The position numbers and the translations under genes were made by a program. A DNA stretch of 9,285 bases from Oscillospiraceae bacterium (lineage in GTDB: Bacteria > Bacillota > Clostridia > Oscillospirales > Ruminococcaceae): contig SVMQ01000069.1 in NCBI GenBank assembly GCA_015067375.1, positions 1 to 9,285 of the forward strand, read 5' to 3'. The notes below the pieces were generated by a model. That model made no database searches and was not told the DNA's origin. It saw nothing but the letters and a program-made list of their open reading frames with translations. The first letter of the stretch is position 1. Every line of letters starts with the position of its first letter. Shown here in pieces: positions 1-6,668 of this stretch.

Positions 1-307
1 TCTGCACAATATCCCGATCTCCCACGGCGAGGGCCGCTTCGTAGCACCCGAGGCTGTTATCAAAGAGCTTATCGCAAACGGTCAGGTCGCAACACAGTAT
101 GTTGACCTCAAGGGCAACCCCACAATGGACGTTGCATACAACCCCAACAGCTCCATGTACGCTATCGAGGGTATCATCTCCCCCGACGGACGTGTTCTCG
201 GTAAGATGGGACACACCGAGCGCCTTACTCCCAACGTTGCAAAGAACGTTGACGGAAACAAGGAGCAGCTGCTGTTCAAGGGCGGCGTGGATTACTTCCG
301 CGGATAA
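1..307 (+). CDS. purL: Phosphoribosylformylglycinamidine synthase, C-terminal end (partial)
   Basis: Only the last 101 residues are present; the reading frame is open from base 2 and ends at TAA 305-307. FGAM synthase converts FGAR, ATP and glutamine to FGAM in de novo purine synthesis, in the cytoplasm. The fragment is the end of the glutamine amidotransferase domain. The motif ISHGEGRF near its start carries the His and Glu that complete the Cys-His-Glu triad (the Cys lies upstream, outside the window). Further on, the blocks DVAYNPNSSMYAIEGI and GRVLGKMGHTER are characteristic of this family and close to textbook sequence. Ending with this amidotransferase domain fits the large single-chain PurL, or a separate PurQ-like subunit of the same fold; the single-chain form is usual in Clostridia. 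A strong hairpin follows the stop, so this is probably the last gene of its transcript. The gene converges with the anti-sigma gene on the other strand. Confidence 0.93.
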   Translation, partial: LHNIPISHGEGRFVAPEAVIKELIANGQVATQYVDLKGNPTMDVAYNPNSSMYAIEGIISPDGRVLGKMGHTERLTPNVAKNVDGNKEQLLFKGGVDYFRG

Positions 308-318
308 TTCTTACTTAT

Positions 319-357
319 ACAAAGATCCCCGAGATTTCTCGGGGATCTTTGTATTTC
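319..357 (+). terminator. Rho-independent terminator after purL
   Basis: A perfect inverted repeat has arms at 319-334 and 337-352 (ACAAAGATCCCCGAGA and its complement). The practical loop is about 4 nt. A T-rich run (TTTGTATTT) overlaps and follows the right arm. It begins 11 bases after the purL stop. The stem is very stable and symmetrical, so it may also stop transcription arriving from the - strand. Confidence 0.85.
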
Positions 358-369
358 TAAAAAATAGCG

Positions 370-475
370 CAGGCGAACGAGAAAGTATCAGATGCTAGAA
401 ACCTACACAACGACTAGGCTTTGTGCCTGTCGTTGTGTAGAGTGACGACGCAGATGATGCTTTATCGGCAGCCTG
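370..475. repeat. 106-nt imperfect inverted repeat / structured element
   Basis: No credible gene lies here. The outer helix pairs CAGGC (370-374) with GCCTG (471-475), then continues with mismatches through 378-390 against 455-467 and 393-395 against 450-452. The inner helix pairs CTACACAACGAC (403-414) with GTCGTTGTGTAG (429-440), and AGGC (416-419) with GCCT (425-428), closing a 5-nt loop with one unpaired T at 415. The whole element folds as one long hairpin with an internal loop at about 396-402 / 441-449. Two near-identical terminator-like hairpins flank it. It could be a miniature inverted-repeat element inserted between convergent genes, or a transcribed structured RNA. I see no clear target-site duplication and I do not recognise the family. 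Confidence 0.6.
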
Positions 476-476
476 A

Positions 477-506
477 GATCCCCGAGGAAACTCGGGGATC
501 TTGTAT
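477..506. terminator. Second terminator-like hairpin, shared by convergent genes
   Basis: GATCCCCGAG (477-486) and CTCGGGGATC (491-500) form a perfect 10-bp stem with the loop GAAA. TTGTATTT follows on the + strand. It lies directly beyond the stop of the anti-sigma gene (507-509), so it is well placed to end that - strand transcript, although no T-run follows on that strand. The stem and trailing bases nearly duplicate the purL terminator at 319-357. Hairpin formation is certain from the sequence; terminator activity for the - strand gene is inferred. Confidence 0.55.
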
Positions 507-1592
507 TTATTCAGCTGTGAGGTCGTAATAGACATCGCCTATCTGAAGTCCGACTATGCGGTCAATATCGGGATCATTAAGTCCCATGGTAAAACTGTCG
601 TTTTCATCCCATATTTGCTCAATGAAACAGCCGCTTGCGATATTGATATCTGTGTATCTGTTATACTCGTGAGCAACAGCAGAACCAAGACTGGCATAAC
701 TATCAAGCTTGATCTGGGTTCCGTCATCAAGTAAAAAGCTGATGTTGCGTACAGCGTCAGCGTTATAATCTTCAAAGCTCATAAGAGATTGGAAAGACCA
801 GAATCCTTCTTCAGGTATAGAATTATCTACATATGCACCTGTGTTTTCGCCATAAATGGAGAACGACAGTTCAGAGAGTACAAGATATTTCGGGATATAG
901 AACTCGCTGGGGCTTTGCTCGCTGTTAAGCTCAAACCATCTTTCCTCCATGTTGTTGCCAATGTCCAGTGCAGCCTTTCGCATAACACCGTCGGACAGAA
1001 TATAGTTGAAACGGGTCTGGTCTGTTCCGTAGTGACGGCTGACCGCCTCGAAATAAGCACAGAAATATCTGTCGGTTTCGGTTCTGTATTCGGTAAGCTC
1101 CTGTGCACCTTCACTATAGCTTACAGGATAGTAAACATCTGATACTTCCTTGAAAATGGGATGGATCGATAACGGATAGTAGAAATTGTTTTTGTCGTCG
1201 TTGAAATCCGCCTGTGAAAGCCACTGCTTTCCTTCCTCGTCCAGCGCCTGATAGTGTACCGTCAGATATGTGCACTGTCCGTCCGAGAGACACTCATCCA
1301 CCGTCATCTTAACGTGCTCGTCGCTGTCCTCAAACACCGCCGTCTTAATGTTCTCCGCTATTACCTCGTTACCGCCGAAAATACCTCTGAGGTATTCCGC
1401 ATTAAACGCCGCAAATCCTGCAGCACCAACCGTCAGCGCAAGCGCCGCTGCAAGTGGTATTATTATCGCCTTTTTGCTGAGCTTCTTTTTCTCCATGTTA
1501 TTTTCCGCCTTTCCCAGAACTGCCCTCAGCAGCTCGTCATCGCTCCGCTGTGGAGTGATGTTATCGAAAATTCGTGTGTATCGTTCTTTCAT
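507..1592 (-). CDS. Membrane anti-sigma factor-like protein (DUF4179-type), partner of the ECF sigma factor
   Basis: 361 residues. Residues 1-41 form a charged, presumably cytoplasmic, segment (starting MKERYTRIFDNITPQRSDDE). Residues 42-63 are a single hydrophobic span (AIIIPLAAALALTVGAAGFAAF). The remaining ~300 residues should be outside the cell. This is the layout of clostridial anti-sigma proteins encoded after ECF sigma genes. The N-terminal part would hold the sigma factor at the membrane and the outer part would sense a signal. No zinc-binding HxxxCxxC motif is visible, so it is not a ZAS-type anti-sigma. The outer domain is acidic and rich in Tyr/Phe, with a Cys pair in ECLSDGQC. 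The ATG lies inside an ATGA overlap with the sigma stop, and GAGGAGGGG just upstream serves as ribosome binding site, so translation is probably coupled. The DUF4179 assignment comes from overall resemblance of the N-terminal part; the outer domain is unassigned. Confidence 0.75.
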   Translation of the reverse strand: MKERYTRIFDNITPQRSDDELLRAVLGKAENNMEKKKLSKKAIIIPLAAALALTVGAAGFAAFNAEYLRGIFGGNEVIAENIKTAVFEDSDEHVKMTVDECLSDGQCTYLTVHYQALDEEGKQWLSQADFNDDKNNFYYPLSIHPIFKEVSDVYYPVSYSEGAQELTEYRTETDRYFCAYFEAVSRHYGTDQTRFNYILSDGVMRKAALDIGNNMEERWFELNSEQSPSEFYIPKYLVLSELSFSIYGENTGAYVDNSIPEEGFWSFQSLMSFEDYNADAVRNISFLLDDGTQIKLDSYASLGSAVAHEYNRYTDINIASGCFIEQIWDENDSFTMGLNDPDIDRIVGLQIGDVYYDLTAE

Positions 1593-2059
1593 TTTAACCC
1601 CTCCTCTTGGAGCATCCTTTTCAGCTGTTCACGTCCGCGCGAAAGCCGCGTTGTAATAGTGGTAGCCGTCGTGCCGAGTATATCCGCAATTTCTTTGACA
1701 GAGTACCCCTCATAGTAGTACAGATGTATCGTGACACGGTATTTCGGCGGCAGCGACATAACACTTTCCAGCAGTCCGAGATCCTCCTCGCTCTCGCATG
1801 GGATATCCTCGGTAAGCTCCGCGCGCTTCGTTTTCCAGCCTGATCTAAGCAGGTTCTTTGACAGATTGACCGCAACACGGAACAGCCATGCCTTGCAGCT
1901 GTCGTCCGTCGGAAATTCACCGCTGAACCTGTACAGCCGCAGAAACGTTTCCTGACACACATCCTCAGCGTCGGCGCGGTTTTTCAGGTAGCTGTAAGCC
2001 ACCCTGTACACCGCCGCATGATATGCCCCGATATATCTCGTAAGCTGTTCCCCGTCCAA
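1589..2059 (-). CDS. ECF-type RNA polymerase sigma factor
   Basis: 156 residues, a normal length for ECF (group 4) sigma factors. Region 2 spans roughly residues 9-76; the NRADAEDVCQETFLRLYR block is the helix that binds core polymerase and the -10 element, followed by KAWLFRVAVNLSKNLLR. Region 4 spans roughly 100-152: LPPKYRVTIHLYYYEGYSVKEIADILG, then the recognition helix TTATTITTRLSRGREQLKRML that reads the -35 element. The start is TTG (2057-2059): GGAGG at 2067-2071 sits 7 bases upstream, and I found no ATG or GTG in frame just before it. The stop overlaps the anti-sigma start by 4 bases (ATGA), so the two are co-translated as a sigma/anti-sigma switch. ECF operons are commonly autoregulated; a possible promoter is listed separately. 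The regulon cannot be read from this window. Confidence 0.92.
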   Translation of the reverse strand: MDGEQLTRYIGAYHAAVYRVAYSYLKNRADAEDVCQETFLRLYRFSGEFPTDDSCKAWLFRVAVNLSKNLLRSGWKTKRAELTEDIPCESEEDLGLLESVMSLPPKYRVTIHLYYYEGYSVKEIADILGTTATTITTRLSRGREQLKRMLQEEGLK

Positions 2060-2071
2060 TCCGTCACCTCC
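2060..2071 (-). promoter_or_regulatory. Ribosome binding site deciding the TTG start of the sigma gene
   Basis: Read on the - strand, GGAGG (2067-2071) is followed by 7 bases (TGACGGA) and then TTG. The consensus quality and ideal spacing support TTG as the start rather than a later ATG, which would remove part of sigma region 2. Confidence 0.7.
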
Positions 2072-2100
2072 CCTGCAGTTGCTTAAAGACGTCTTTCATA

Positions 2101-2131
2101 TACATAACAATTATGTGTACCGTTTTGTCAC
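2101..2131 (-). promoter_or_regulatory. Possible sigma-operon promoter with overlapping palindrome
   Basis: The 108 bases between the sigma start and the RCC1 terminator must hold the sigma promoter. The best candidate on the - strand is GTGACA (2126-2131) with TATGTA (2101-2106), spaced 19 bases, which is wider than ideal. The palindrome ACATAA-CAA-TTATGT (2102-2116) overlaps the -10 side and could be an operator. An autoregulated ECF promoter is plausible, but I cannot fix its consensus from one site. Confidence 0.3.
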
Positions 2132-2167
2132 ATACTCGATCGAAAAAACTTTCAACATTTCAACATG

Positions 2168-2197
2168 AAAAACGGCGGAGCATTTCTGTTCCGCCGT
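2168..2197 (-). terminator. Rho-independent terminator of the RCC1 gene
   Basis: On the - strand, ACGGCGGA (2190-2197) pairs with TCCGCCGT (2172-2179). Two further pairs (one G-T) extend the stem inward, and a run of T follows (AAAAA at 2168-2172 on the + strand). It begins 15 bases after the RCC1 stop, and separates that transcript from the sigma operon. Confidence 0.85.
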
Positions 2198-2211
2198 CAG
2201 TGCTATTCATT

Positions 2212-5190
2212 TTATTTCGCCTTGATCTTATACAGCGAGTAAGAGGAACAATATATCTTCTTTCCGTTGACCTCGATATAAGCTCTTATGAAATAGTAAT
2301 ATGTCTTGCCCGATTTTGCATTCGCGTCGAGACAGGTCAGTGTTTCGCCTGTTTCAACATCAGCAACCACTGTGCTTGCGCCTTTTGTCGAGGTGCGGCG
2401 GTAGATAGTATATCCATCCGCGCCGTTTACAGCCTTCCACTTAAGCAGCACTCCGTCTGCTGTCGCCTTTCTGGACGAGAACTTCGTCTTTGCAGGACGC
2501 ACGTTGATAGTAACTGTTCTTGTCTTTTCAGGATTGCTCTTTGCCGTTACTGTAATGGTCGCAGTGCCTGCAGATACTGCTGTTACCTTGCCCTTGGCGC
2601 TCACCTTAGCCACGCTGGGATCGGAGCTTTCGTAAAGCAACGTCTTGTCGATGGCTGTGGACGGATAGATCTTTGTTTTGAATGTAAAGCTCTGTCCGAT
2701 GTTCAGTGTCTTAGACTTTGACGGAGATACCGAGAAGCTGGAAACAGGGATGGTTACAGTTACCTTGCACTCTGCCTTGATACCGTTTGCCGTTGTTGCA
2801 GTAATAACAGCCTCACCCTTTGCCACAGCCTTGACCGTTCCGTCAGACGCTACAGTTGCAACCTTGATGTTGGAGCTGCTCCATTTTACATTCTTCACAT
2901 CCGCATCCGAAGGAGTGATGGTTGCAGTCAGCTTTGCAGAAGTATTGGGCTTAAGCACGAGCTGCTGCTTGTCAAGCGTGATACCCTCTGCCATCTCAAG
3001 CGAAGAGCAAAGCGCATCTGTTATGACCTCTCTGGGCTTAAGGCTTACGCCACCCTTGCCGTTTCCGACCTGACCGAGAGAATTATCGCCCCAGCAGAAA
3101 AGCACTCCGTCGCCGCGTATGTATCCGCCGAAATACTCGCCAAGATCAACGCTTGCCGCAGAATTTGCTGTGACCTCCTCAAAGATGCTTCTATCCTGTT
3201 CAGTGCCGTCACCAAGTGCGCCGAACTTGTTGCTGCCGCAAAGCAGAAGTCGCTCGTTGCTCTTAATGATTGCACAAGCATATCTGCCTGCCGAAGCAAG
3301 CACGCCCGAAAATACAACAGCTGTCGGCTCAGTCACACGATATCCCTCTGTACCAAGCTGTCCCGAAGCGTTACCGCCCCATGTCCATACTCTGCCGTCC
3401 TCAGAAACTACCATGGAATGTGTTCCTGCTGCGTCTATATCTACGGGCAGAACATTTTCTCCTGTCTTAGAATCAGTAATATATATCTCAACAGGAAACT
3501 CTGTCATCAGCTCATCTATAGAATCCGCAAGCTGCTTGCTGCCGTTTGAGCCCCAGCCCCACAGGATACCGCTGCTGTCCAGCGCAAGGCAGTGACCGTC
3601 GCCTGCCGCGATAGCCTTTACATCACTAAGATCGGACGACAATACAACAGGCATATCTACTCGCTTGCCTGCATCGCAAAGTCTGCCCGAAGTGTTTACG
3701 CCCCATCCGTATACCTCGCCGTCAAGCAGCGCGATACAGAATCCGTTGCCACATTCGATCTCAACGCTCTTGTAATCAGCAAGCATTATGTTAGACTTTG
3801 GTGTAGCTACGATCGCGTTCTTCGTTTCCATACCAAGCATAAGATCAGCATTGTTTCCGAATGCATATACACGCAGATCGTCTATCTGTGCAAATGTCAC
3901 CTTGTCGCCGCACCATACATTAATAACATCGCCGGGAAGATCGACCATAGTAGGCAGACTTCTCGCGTTAAGATCACCCAGACCGAGCTGTCCGCAGTCG
4001 TTGTTGCCCCATGTATACAGGTCGCCATTTACGATAGCAGCAGCATGATCCTTTCCTGCTGCATACTTAGTAACATCGTCCAGCACGCGCTCGGGCTTGA
4101 GTACAGAGCTGTCGGTATAGCTGAACAGCTCTCCGAACATACCCTCGCCTGCCGCAGACACGACGCCGTTCTTCTTCAGCATGATGGAATGATATCCGCC
4201 GAATGCTATCGATACAACGCCTGTTGCAACATTCTTGGGATTTACAACATTCTCCGAAGCACCGTCATGCAGCTGTCCGAAGCTGCCGTCACCCCATGTA
4301 AAAAGCGAGCCGTTTGAATTTACTGCAGCGGATGAGCATTCGCCTGCAAACACCTCTCCCATGCCGCTAAGACCCAGCTGAGTAAATGAGTTTATCCTTG
4401 TCTTGCTTTCCGCGCTTACCTGATTGTGGTCGTTCAGTCCTGCCGCAAATACAGTACCATTATCCTTGAGAACGAGAGTATGAGAGCTTCCCGACTCTAC
4501 CGAAACGACATCCGTTACAGGAACTGTCGCAAATTTTGTATACGCACGATAGTTGCCCATACCAAGCTGACCATTATTATTATTTCCGCTGGCATACAGC
4601 TTTCCATCATCCGTCACAAGGAATGTAAAATCATCGCCTGCAGCGATATCAGTGATTCCTGCCATCAGCTTTACAACGCCATTCTTCTTGGTGTTCTTCT
4701 CAAAACCAAGCTCGCCATATTCGTTGCTGCCCCAGCCATAAGCTTCGCCATCCGTCGTTATTACAACAGTATGACCATCACCTGCTGAAACAGATATTAC
4801 ATTCTCCATGACCTTTGTAGGCTGATAGATGTAGGTCGCTACCTGTGCAGGGTCGATCTGTCCATTTGTATTGTTGCCCCAACCGTAAAGATCGCCGTTT
4901 GTGTCGATCGCAAAGCTTGTTTCGCCGTTTGCGTCAACAGCAACAACATTATCCATCACCTTGACACCGTCAGTATTTTCAACACTCGCTCCTGCACCAA
5001 GCTGTCCATGCGAGTTGTCACCTGCCGCCCACAGCGAAAGATCTGACTTTATCACAAGACTGTGATTATCTCCCACTGCAATAGTGTCTGTTCGGATGAA
5101 CTCGTCCTTAGCAGCTGCGCTGAATGTTATCAGGCTCGCTGCCTGTACAGCTGCAAGAGCTGCACAAAGTACCCTTTTTGCTTTTTTCAT
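2212..5190 (-). CDS. Secreted RCC1-repeat protein with two BIG2 domains and a C-terminal Fn3-like domain
   Basis: 992 residues from the chosen ATG at 5188-5190. GGGAGGA (5197-5203) lies 7 bases upstream, and a signal peptide begins immediately (MKKAKRVLCAALAAVQAASL, cleavage probably after FSAAA, ~residue 27). An upstream in-frame start at 5259 would bury the signal peptide and lacks such a site. Residues ~30-734 contain 14 RCC1 repeats of ~50 residues, each marked by a version of LYGWGNNxxGQLG; numbers 5, 7, 9 and 13 are the most degenerate. Two bacterial Ig-like (BIG2) domains follow, at ~735-815 (KWSSSNIKVATV, GTVKAVAKGEAVIT) and ~816-897 (YESSDPSVAKVSAKGKVTAV). An Fn3-like domain fills ~898-992 (LKWKAVNGADGYTIYRR, KTYYYFIRAY). 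RCC1 repeats build seven-bladed propellers that bind partners. No LPXTG, dockerin or catalytic motif is visible, so it is probably released or loosely wall-bound. The ligand is unknown. Confidence 0.9.
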   Translation of the reverse strand: MKKAKRVLCAALAAVQAASLITFSAAAKDEFIRTDTIAVGDNHSLVIKSDLSLWAAGDNSHGQLGAGASVENTDGVKVMDNVVAVDANGETSFAIDTNGDLYGWGNNTNGQIDPAQVATYIYQPTKVMENVISVSAGDGHTVVITTDGEAYGWGSNEYGELGFEKNTKKNGVVKLMAGITDIAAGDDFTFLVTDDGKLYASGNNNNGQLGMGNYRAYTKFATVPVTDVVSVESGSSHTLVLKDNGTVFAAGLNDHNQVSAESKTRINSFTQLGLSGMGEVFAGECSSAAVNSNGSLFTWGDGSFGQLHDGASENVVNPKNVATGVVSIAFGGYHSIMLKKNGVVSAAGEGMFGELFSYTDSSVLKPERVLDDVTKYAAGKDHAAAIVNGDLYTWGNNDCGQLGLGDLNARSLPTMVDLPGDVINVWCGDKVTFAQIDDLRVYAFGNNADLMLGMETKNAIVATPKSNIMLADYKSVEIECGNGFCIALLDGEVYGWGVNTSGRLCDAGKRVDMPVVLSSDLSDVKAIAAGDGHCLALDSSGILWGWGSNGSKQLADSIDELMTEFPVEIYITDSKTGENVLPVDIDAAGTHSMVVSEDGRVWTWGGNASGQLGTEGYRVTEPTAVVFSGVLASAGRYACAIIKSNERLLLCGSNKFGALGDGTEQDRSIFEEVTANSAASVDLGEYFGGYIRGDGVLFCWGDNSLGQVGNGKGGVSLKPREVITDALCSSLEMAEGITLDKQQLVLKPNTSAKLTATITPSDADVKNVKWSSSNIKVATVASDGTVKAVAKGEAVITATTANGIKAECKVTVTIPVSSFSVSPSKSKTLNIGQSFTFKTKIYPSTAIDKTLLYESSDPSVAKVSAKGKVTAVSAGTATITVTAKSNPEKTRTVTINVRPAKTKFSSRKATADGVLLKWKAVNGADGYTIYRRTSTKGASTVVADVETGETLTCLDANAKSGKTYYYFIRAYIEVNGKKIYCSSYSLYKIKAK
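2989..5103 (-). repeat. Array of 14 RCC1 repeats (protein-level tandem repeat)
   Basis: This is the part of the preceding gene coding residues ~30-734. Fourteen copies of the turn motif are readable: LWAAGDNSHGQLG, LYGWGNNTNGQI, AYGWGSNEYGELG, LYASGNNNNGQLG, VFAAGLNDHNQVS, LFTWGDGSFGQLH, VSAAGEGMFGELF, LYTWGNNDCGQLG, VYAFGNNADLMLG, VYGWGVNTSGRLC, LWGWGSNGSKQLA, VWTWGGNASGQLG, LLLCGSNKFGALG and LFCWGDNSLGQVG. Mean spacing is about 50 residues. The copies have diverged in DNA, so this is an old array. Confidence 0.85.
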
Positions 5191-5340
5191 CGTCTGTCCT
5201 CCCATGATGATATTGATGCCGTAACAGTGAGCAATATGCTTGCCCACAAAAGTTCTCATATAATATAAAACTGCTCACAGCATATAAAAGTTACATCATT
5301 ACTATTAATATAACGATAATCAATGTCATTTCGTTGCATT
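5191..5340 (-). promoter_or_regulatory. AT-rich leader and probable promoter region of the RCC1 gene
   Basis: The gap between the MBL stop and the RCC1 start is 150 bases. Bases 5197-5203 give the ribosome binding site. Bases 5255-5320 are strongly AT-rich and contain several possible -10 boxes on the - strand, for example TATATT with a poor -35 (CTTTTA, 17 bases away). I cannot pick one promoter. GTGAGC (5227-5232) and GCTCAC (5273-5278) form a widely spaced inverted repeat of unknown meaning. I see no convincing terminator for the MBL gene here, so read-through into the RCC1 gene is possible. Confidence 0.4.
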
Positions 5341-6195
5341 TTAAAAATCTATCTGCTCGCCGCCGCCAAGATACATCAACCTGTCGCCCAGTGTTTCATC
5401 CATAACGTCAAAGCCTCTGAAGCCTGTACAGTGGCACGCATATACCTTTTCGGCGCCGCTCATCTTGATGCCGCGCGCCTGCGCTGTCACATATTCCGCT
5501 GAGCAACCCAGCATTTTAGGATTGCTTGCCGAAAAATGAAATCCACCGATGACCGCTAATATCGGAATATCATGCCAGCGGTTTGCAACGGTATCCAGCA
5601 TATTCACCGCCCCACAATGGAAGCAGCCTCCGATAAGCACCAGACCATCCGCCTTGCGCTTTTTCGGGAATATTACAGCAAAGCTCTCGTCCGAATGGTC
5701 AAACGGCACGCTTTTTTTATTCTGCGTAAAGACATATCCGCTGTCGGGATTTTCATGCTTCTCATCAAACTGCTCACAAGACGCAAGGTAAAAACCCTCA
5801 GCTACCTCTGAAAAGCTGTTGAACAGCACAAGATTTTCCTCATACTTCCTGAAGAAGCCTGCACCTGCACCCGCAGGCGACTTGAATAATCCGTTGCGCC
5901 TGTACACCTCTGTCTGCGCCCCGGCGCGAAGATATATCTTTGCGTTGGGGTTAAGGCGCATGACCGCATCGATCCCGCCTATATGAGCATGATGATTATG
6001 CGTTAAAATTACCGCATCTATCTCGTTTATCGGAAGGCGCATTCGCTTGGCATTATCGACGGCTTTTCCTGTAAGCCCCGTGTCAATGAGGTAATTTTTG
6101 CCCTCGTATTCGACAAACAGCGACATACCGTCCTCTGCAAACAGCTTTTCATTTACTGCTGTATTCTCTATCATACAGATGACCTTCAACAACAT
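5341..6195 (-). CDS. Metallo-beta-lactamase-fold protein, COG1237-type, with an altered metal motif
   Basis: 284 residues from the ATG at 6193-6195. The family (COG1237, often labelled by analogy with an archaeal methanopterin-pathway enzyme) is cytoplasmic with an unsettled substrate. Visible signatures are KVICMIENTAV near the start, GMSLFVEYEGKNYLIDTG, the metal loop THNHHAHIGG (~65-74), FDHSDESFAVIF, GGCFHCGAVNML, IGGFHF and CHCTGFRGF. The metal loop should be HxHxDH; here it reads H-N-H-H-A-H, with GCT (5986-5988) for the Asp codon. The other His positions are kept (numbering from this start: H66, H68, H71, H193, H220, H255). The start is uncertain: a GTG at 6249 would lengthen the protein by 18 residues but lacks a binding site and lies within a hairpin. 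AGGGGG directly before 6195 could also serve TTG codons at 6192 or 6189. It follows the repressor by 66 bases on the same strand, so probably shares its transcript. Confidence 0.82.
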   Translation of the reverse strand: MLLKVICMIENTAVNEKLFAEDGMSLFVEYEGKNYLIDTGLTGKAVDNAKRMRLPINEIDAVILTHNHHAHIGGIDAVMRLNPNAKIYLRAGAQTEVYRRNGLFKSPAGAGAGFFRKYEENLVLFNSFSEVAEGFYLASCEQFDEKHENPDSGYVFTQNKKSVPFDHSDESFAVIFPKKRKADGLVLIGGCFHCGAVNMLDTVANRWHDIPILAVIGGFHFSASNPKMLGCSAEYVTAQARGIKMSGAEKVYACHCTGFRGFDVMDETLGDRLMYLGGGEQIDF

Positions 6196-6224
6196 CCCCC
6201 CTGTTGACCGTATTTTATTCAGAT

Positions 6225-6255
6225 AATGCCGCGCCGCATTTCGCAGCACGGCATT
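6225..6255 (-). other. Strong intergenic hairpin between repressor and MBL genes
   Basis: On the - strand a 13-bp stem (6243-6255 with 6225-6237) closes a 5-nt loop; two pairs are G-T wobbles. No T-run follows, so it is not a typical terminator. It could slow transcription, protect the upstream message from 3' decay, or lower MBL expression relative to the repressor. It contains the GTG that opens the longest MBL reading frame, which argues against that start. Confidence 0.6.
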
Positions 6256-6261
6256 CGCGTG

Positions 6262-6639
6262 TTATTTGTTATATTGCTGAACGTGCTTTTTAATTGCCTC
6301 AAAGCTTTCTGTGCTGAGGCAGTGCTCTATACGGCACGCATCCTCTGCCGCGATATCCTCAGGCACTCCCATTGAGGTCAGCCAGTTTGTGAAAAGTACA
6401 TGGCGCTCATACACTCTTTCTGCGATCTCCCTGCCCTTTTCGGTCAGTGTGATAAAGCCGTTCTTATCAACAGTGATGCACTCTCTTTCGCGCAGATTCT
6501 TCATCGCAACGCTTACACTTGGCTTTGAGTAATCAAGCTCTGCTGCTATGTCTATCGAGCGCACCTCTCCGTTTCTGTTGTGCAGAACAAGTATAGTTTC
6601 AAGGTAATCTTCACCTGATTCAAGTATTCCCTCTTTCAT
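6262..6639 (-). CDS. DtxR/MntR-family metal-dependent transcriptional repressor
   Basis: 125 residues from the ATG at 6637-6639, preceded by AAAGGCGGA; a start 14 codons earlier adds a basic tail unlike the family. Residues ~1-60 form the winged helix-turn-helix (SIDIAAELDYSKPSVSVAMKN is the recognition part; ITVDKNGFITLTEKG is the wing). Residues ~70-120 form the metal-binding and dimerisation helices. Candidate ligands by alignment from memory are D11, E14, H80, C102, E105 and H106: the Asp resembles MntR, whereas the Cys in ACRIEHCLS resembles DtxR/IdeR. The C-terminal SH3-like domain of DtxR is absent, as in MntR. With metal bound, such proteins repress iron or manganese uptake genes. No feo or mnt gene is visible; the MBL gene follows and a permease gene precedes. 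I give no symbol because iron versus manganese response cannot be settled from sequence. Confidence 0.9.
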   Translation of the reverse strand: MKEGILESGEDYLETILVLHNRNGEVRSIDIAAELDYSKPSVSVAMKNLRERECITVDKNGFITLTEKGREIAERVYERHVLFTNWLTSMGVPEDIAAEDACRIEHCLSTESFEAIKKHVQQYNK

Positions 6640-6668
6640 TGTCTGTCCGCCTTTCCACTTTTGTTTAA

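Noticed and set aside
319..506. CRISPR repeats or a riboswitch between convergent genes
   Set aside because: There are only two copies of the short stem, with unlike surroundings, and the location is downstream of both genes, where a riboswitch would have nothing to control.
2113..2721. 202-codon open frame on the + strand opposite the RCC1 gene's 3' end
   Set aside because: It overlaps clear BIG2 and Fn3-like coding sequence and the terminator, is rich in Cys/Arg/Ser with no domain, and has no ribosome binding site. It is an antisense shadow.
3592..4317. 241-codon open frame on the + strand within the RCC1 array
   Set aside because: It is antisense to well-supported RCC1 repeats, shows no recognisable motif, and owes its length to the biased codon use of the repeats.
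5191..5259. N-terminal extension of the RCC1 protein from an upstream ATG
   Set aside because: It would place 23 residues before a typical signal peptide; the internal ATG at 5190 has an excellent binding site at the right distance.
5273..5340. Terminator for the MBL gene
   Set aside because: Only 4-5 bp stems can be drawn and no T-run follows one of them, so I do not call a terminator.
6196..6249. N-terminal extension of the MBL protein from a GTG
   Set aside because: No ribosome binding site, the GTG lies inside a strong hairpin, and the added residues are unlike the family's usual start.
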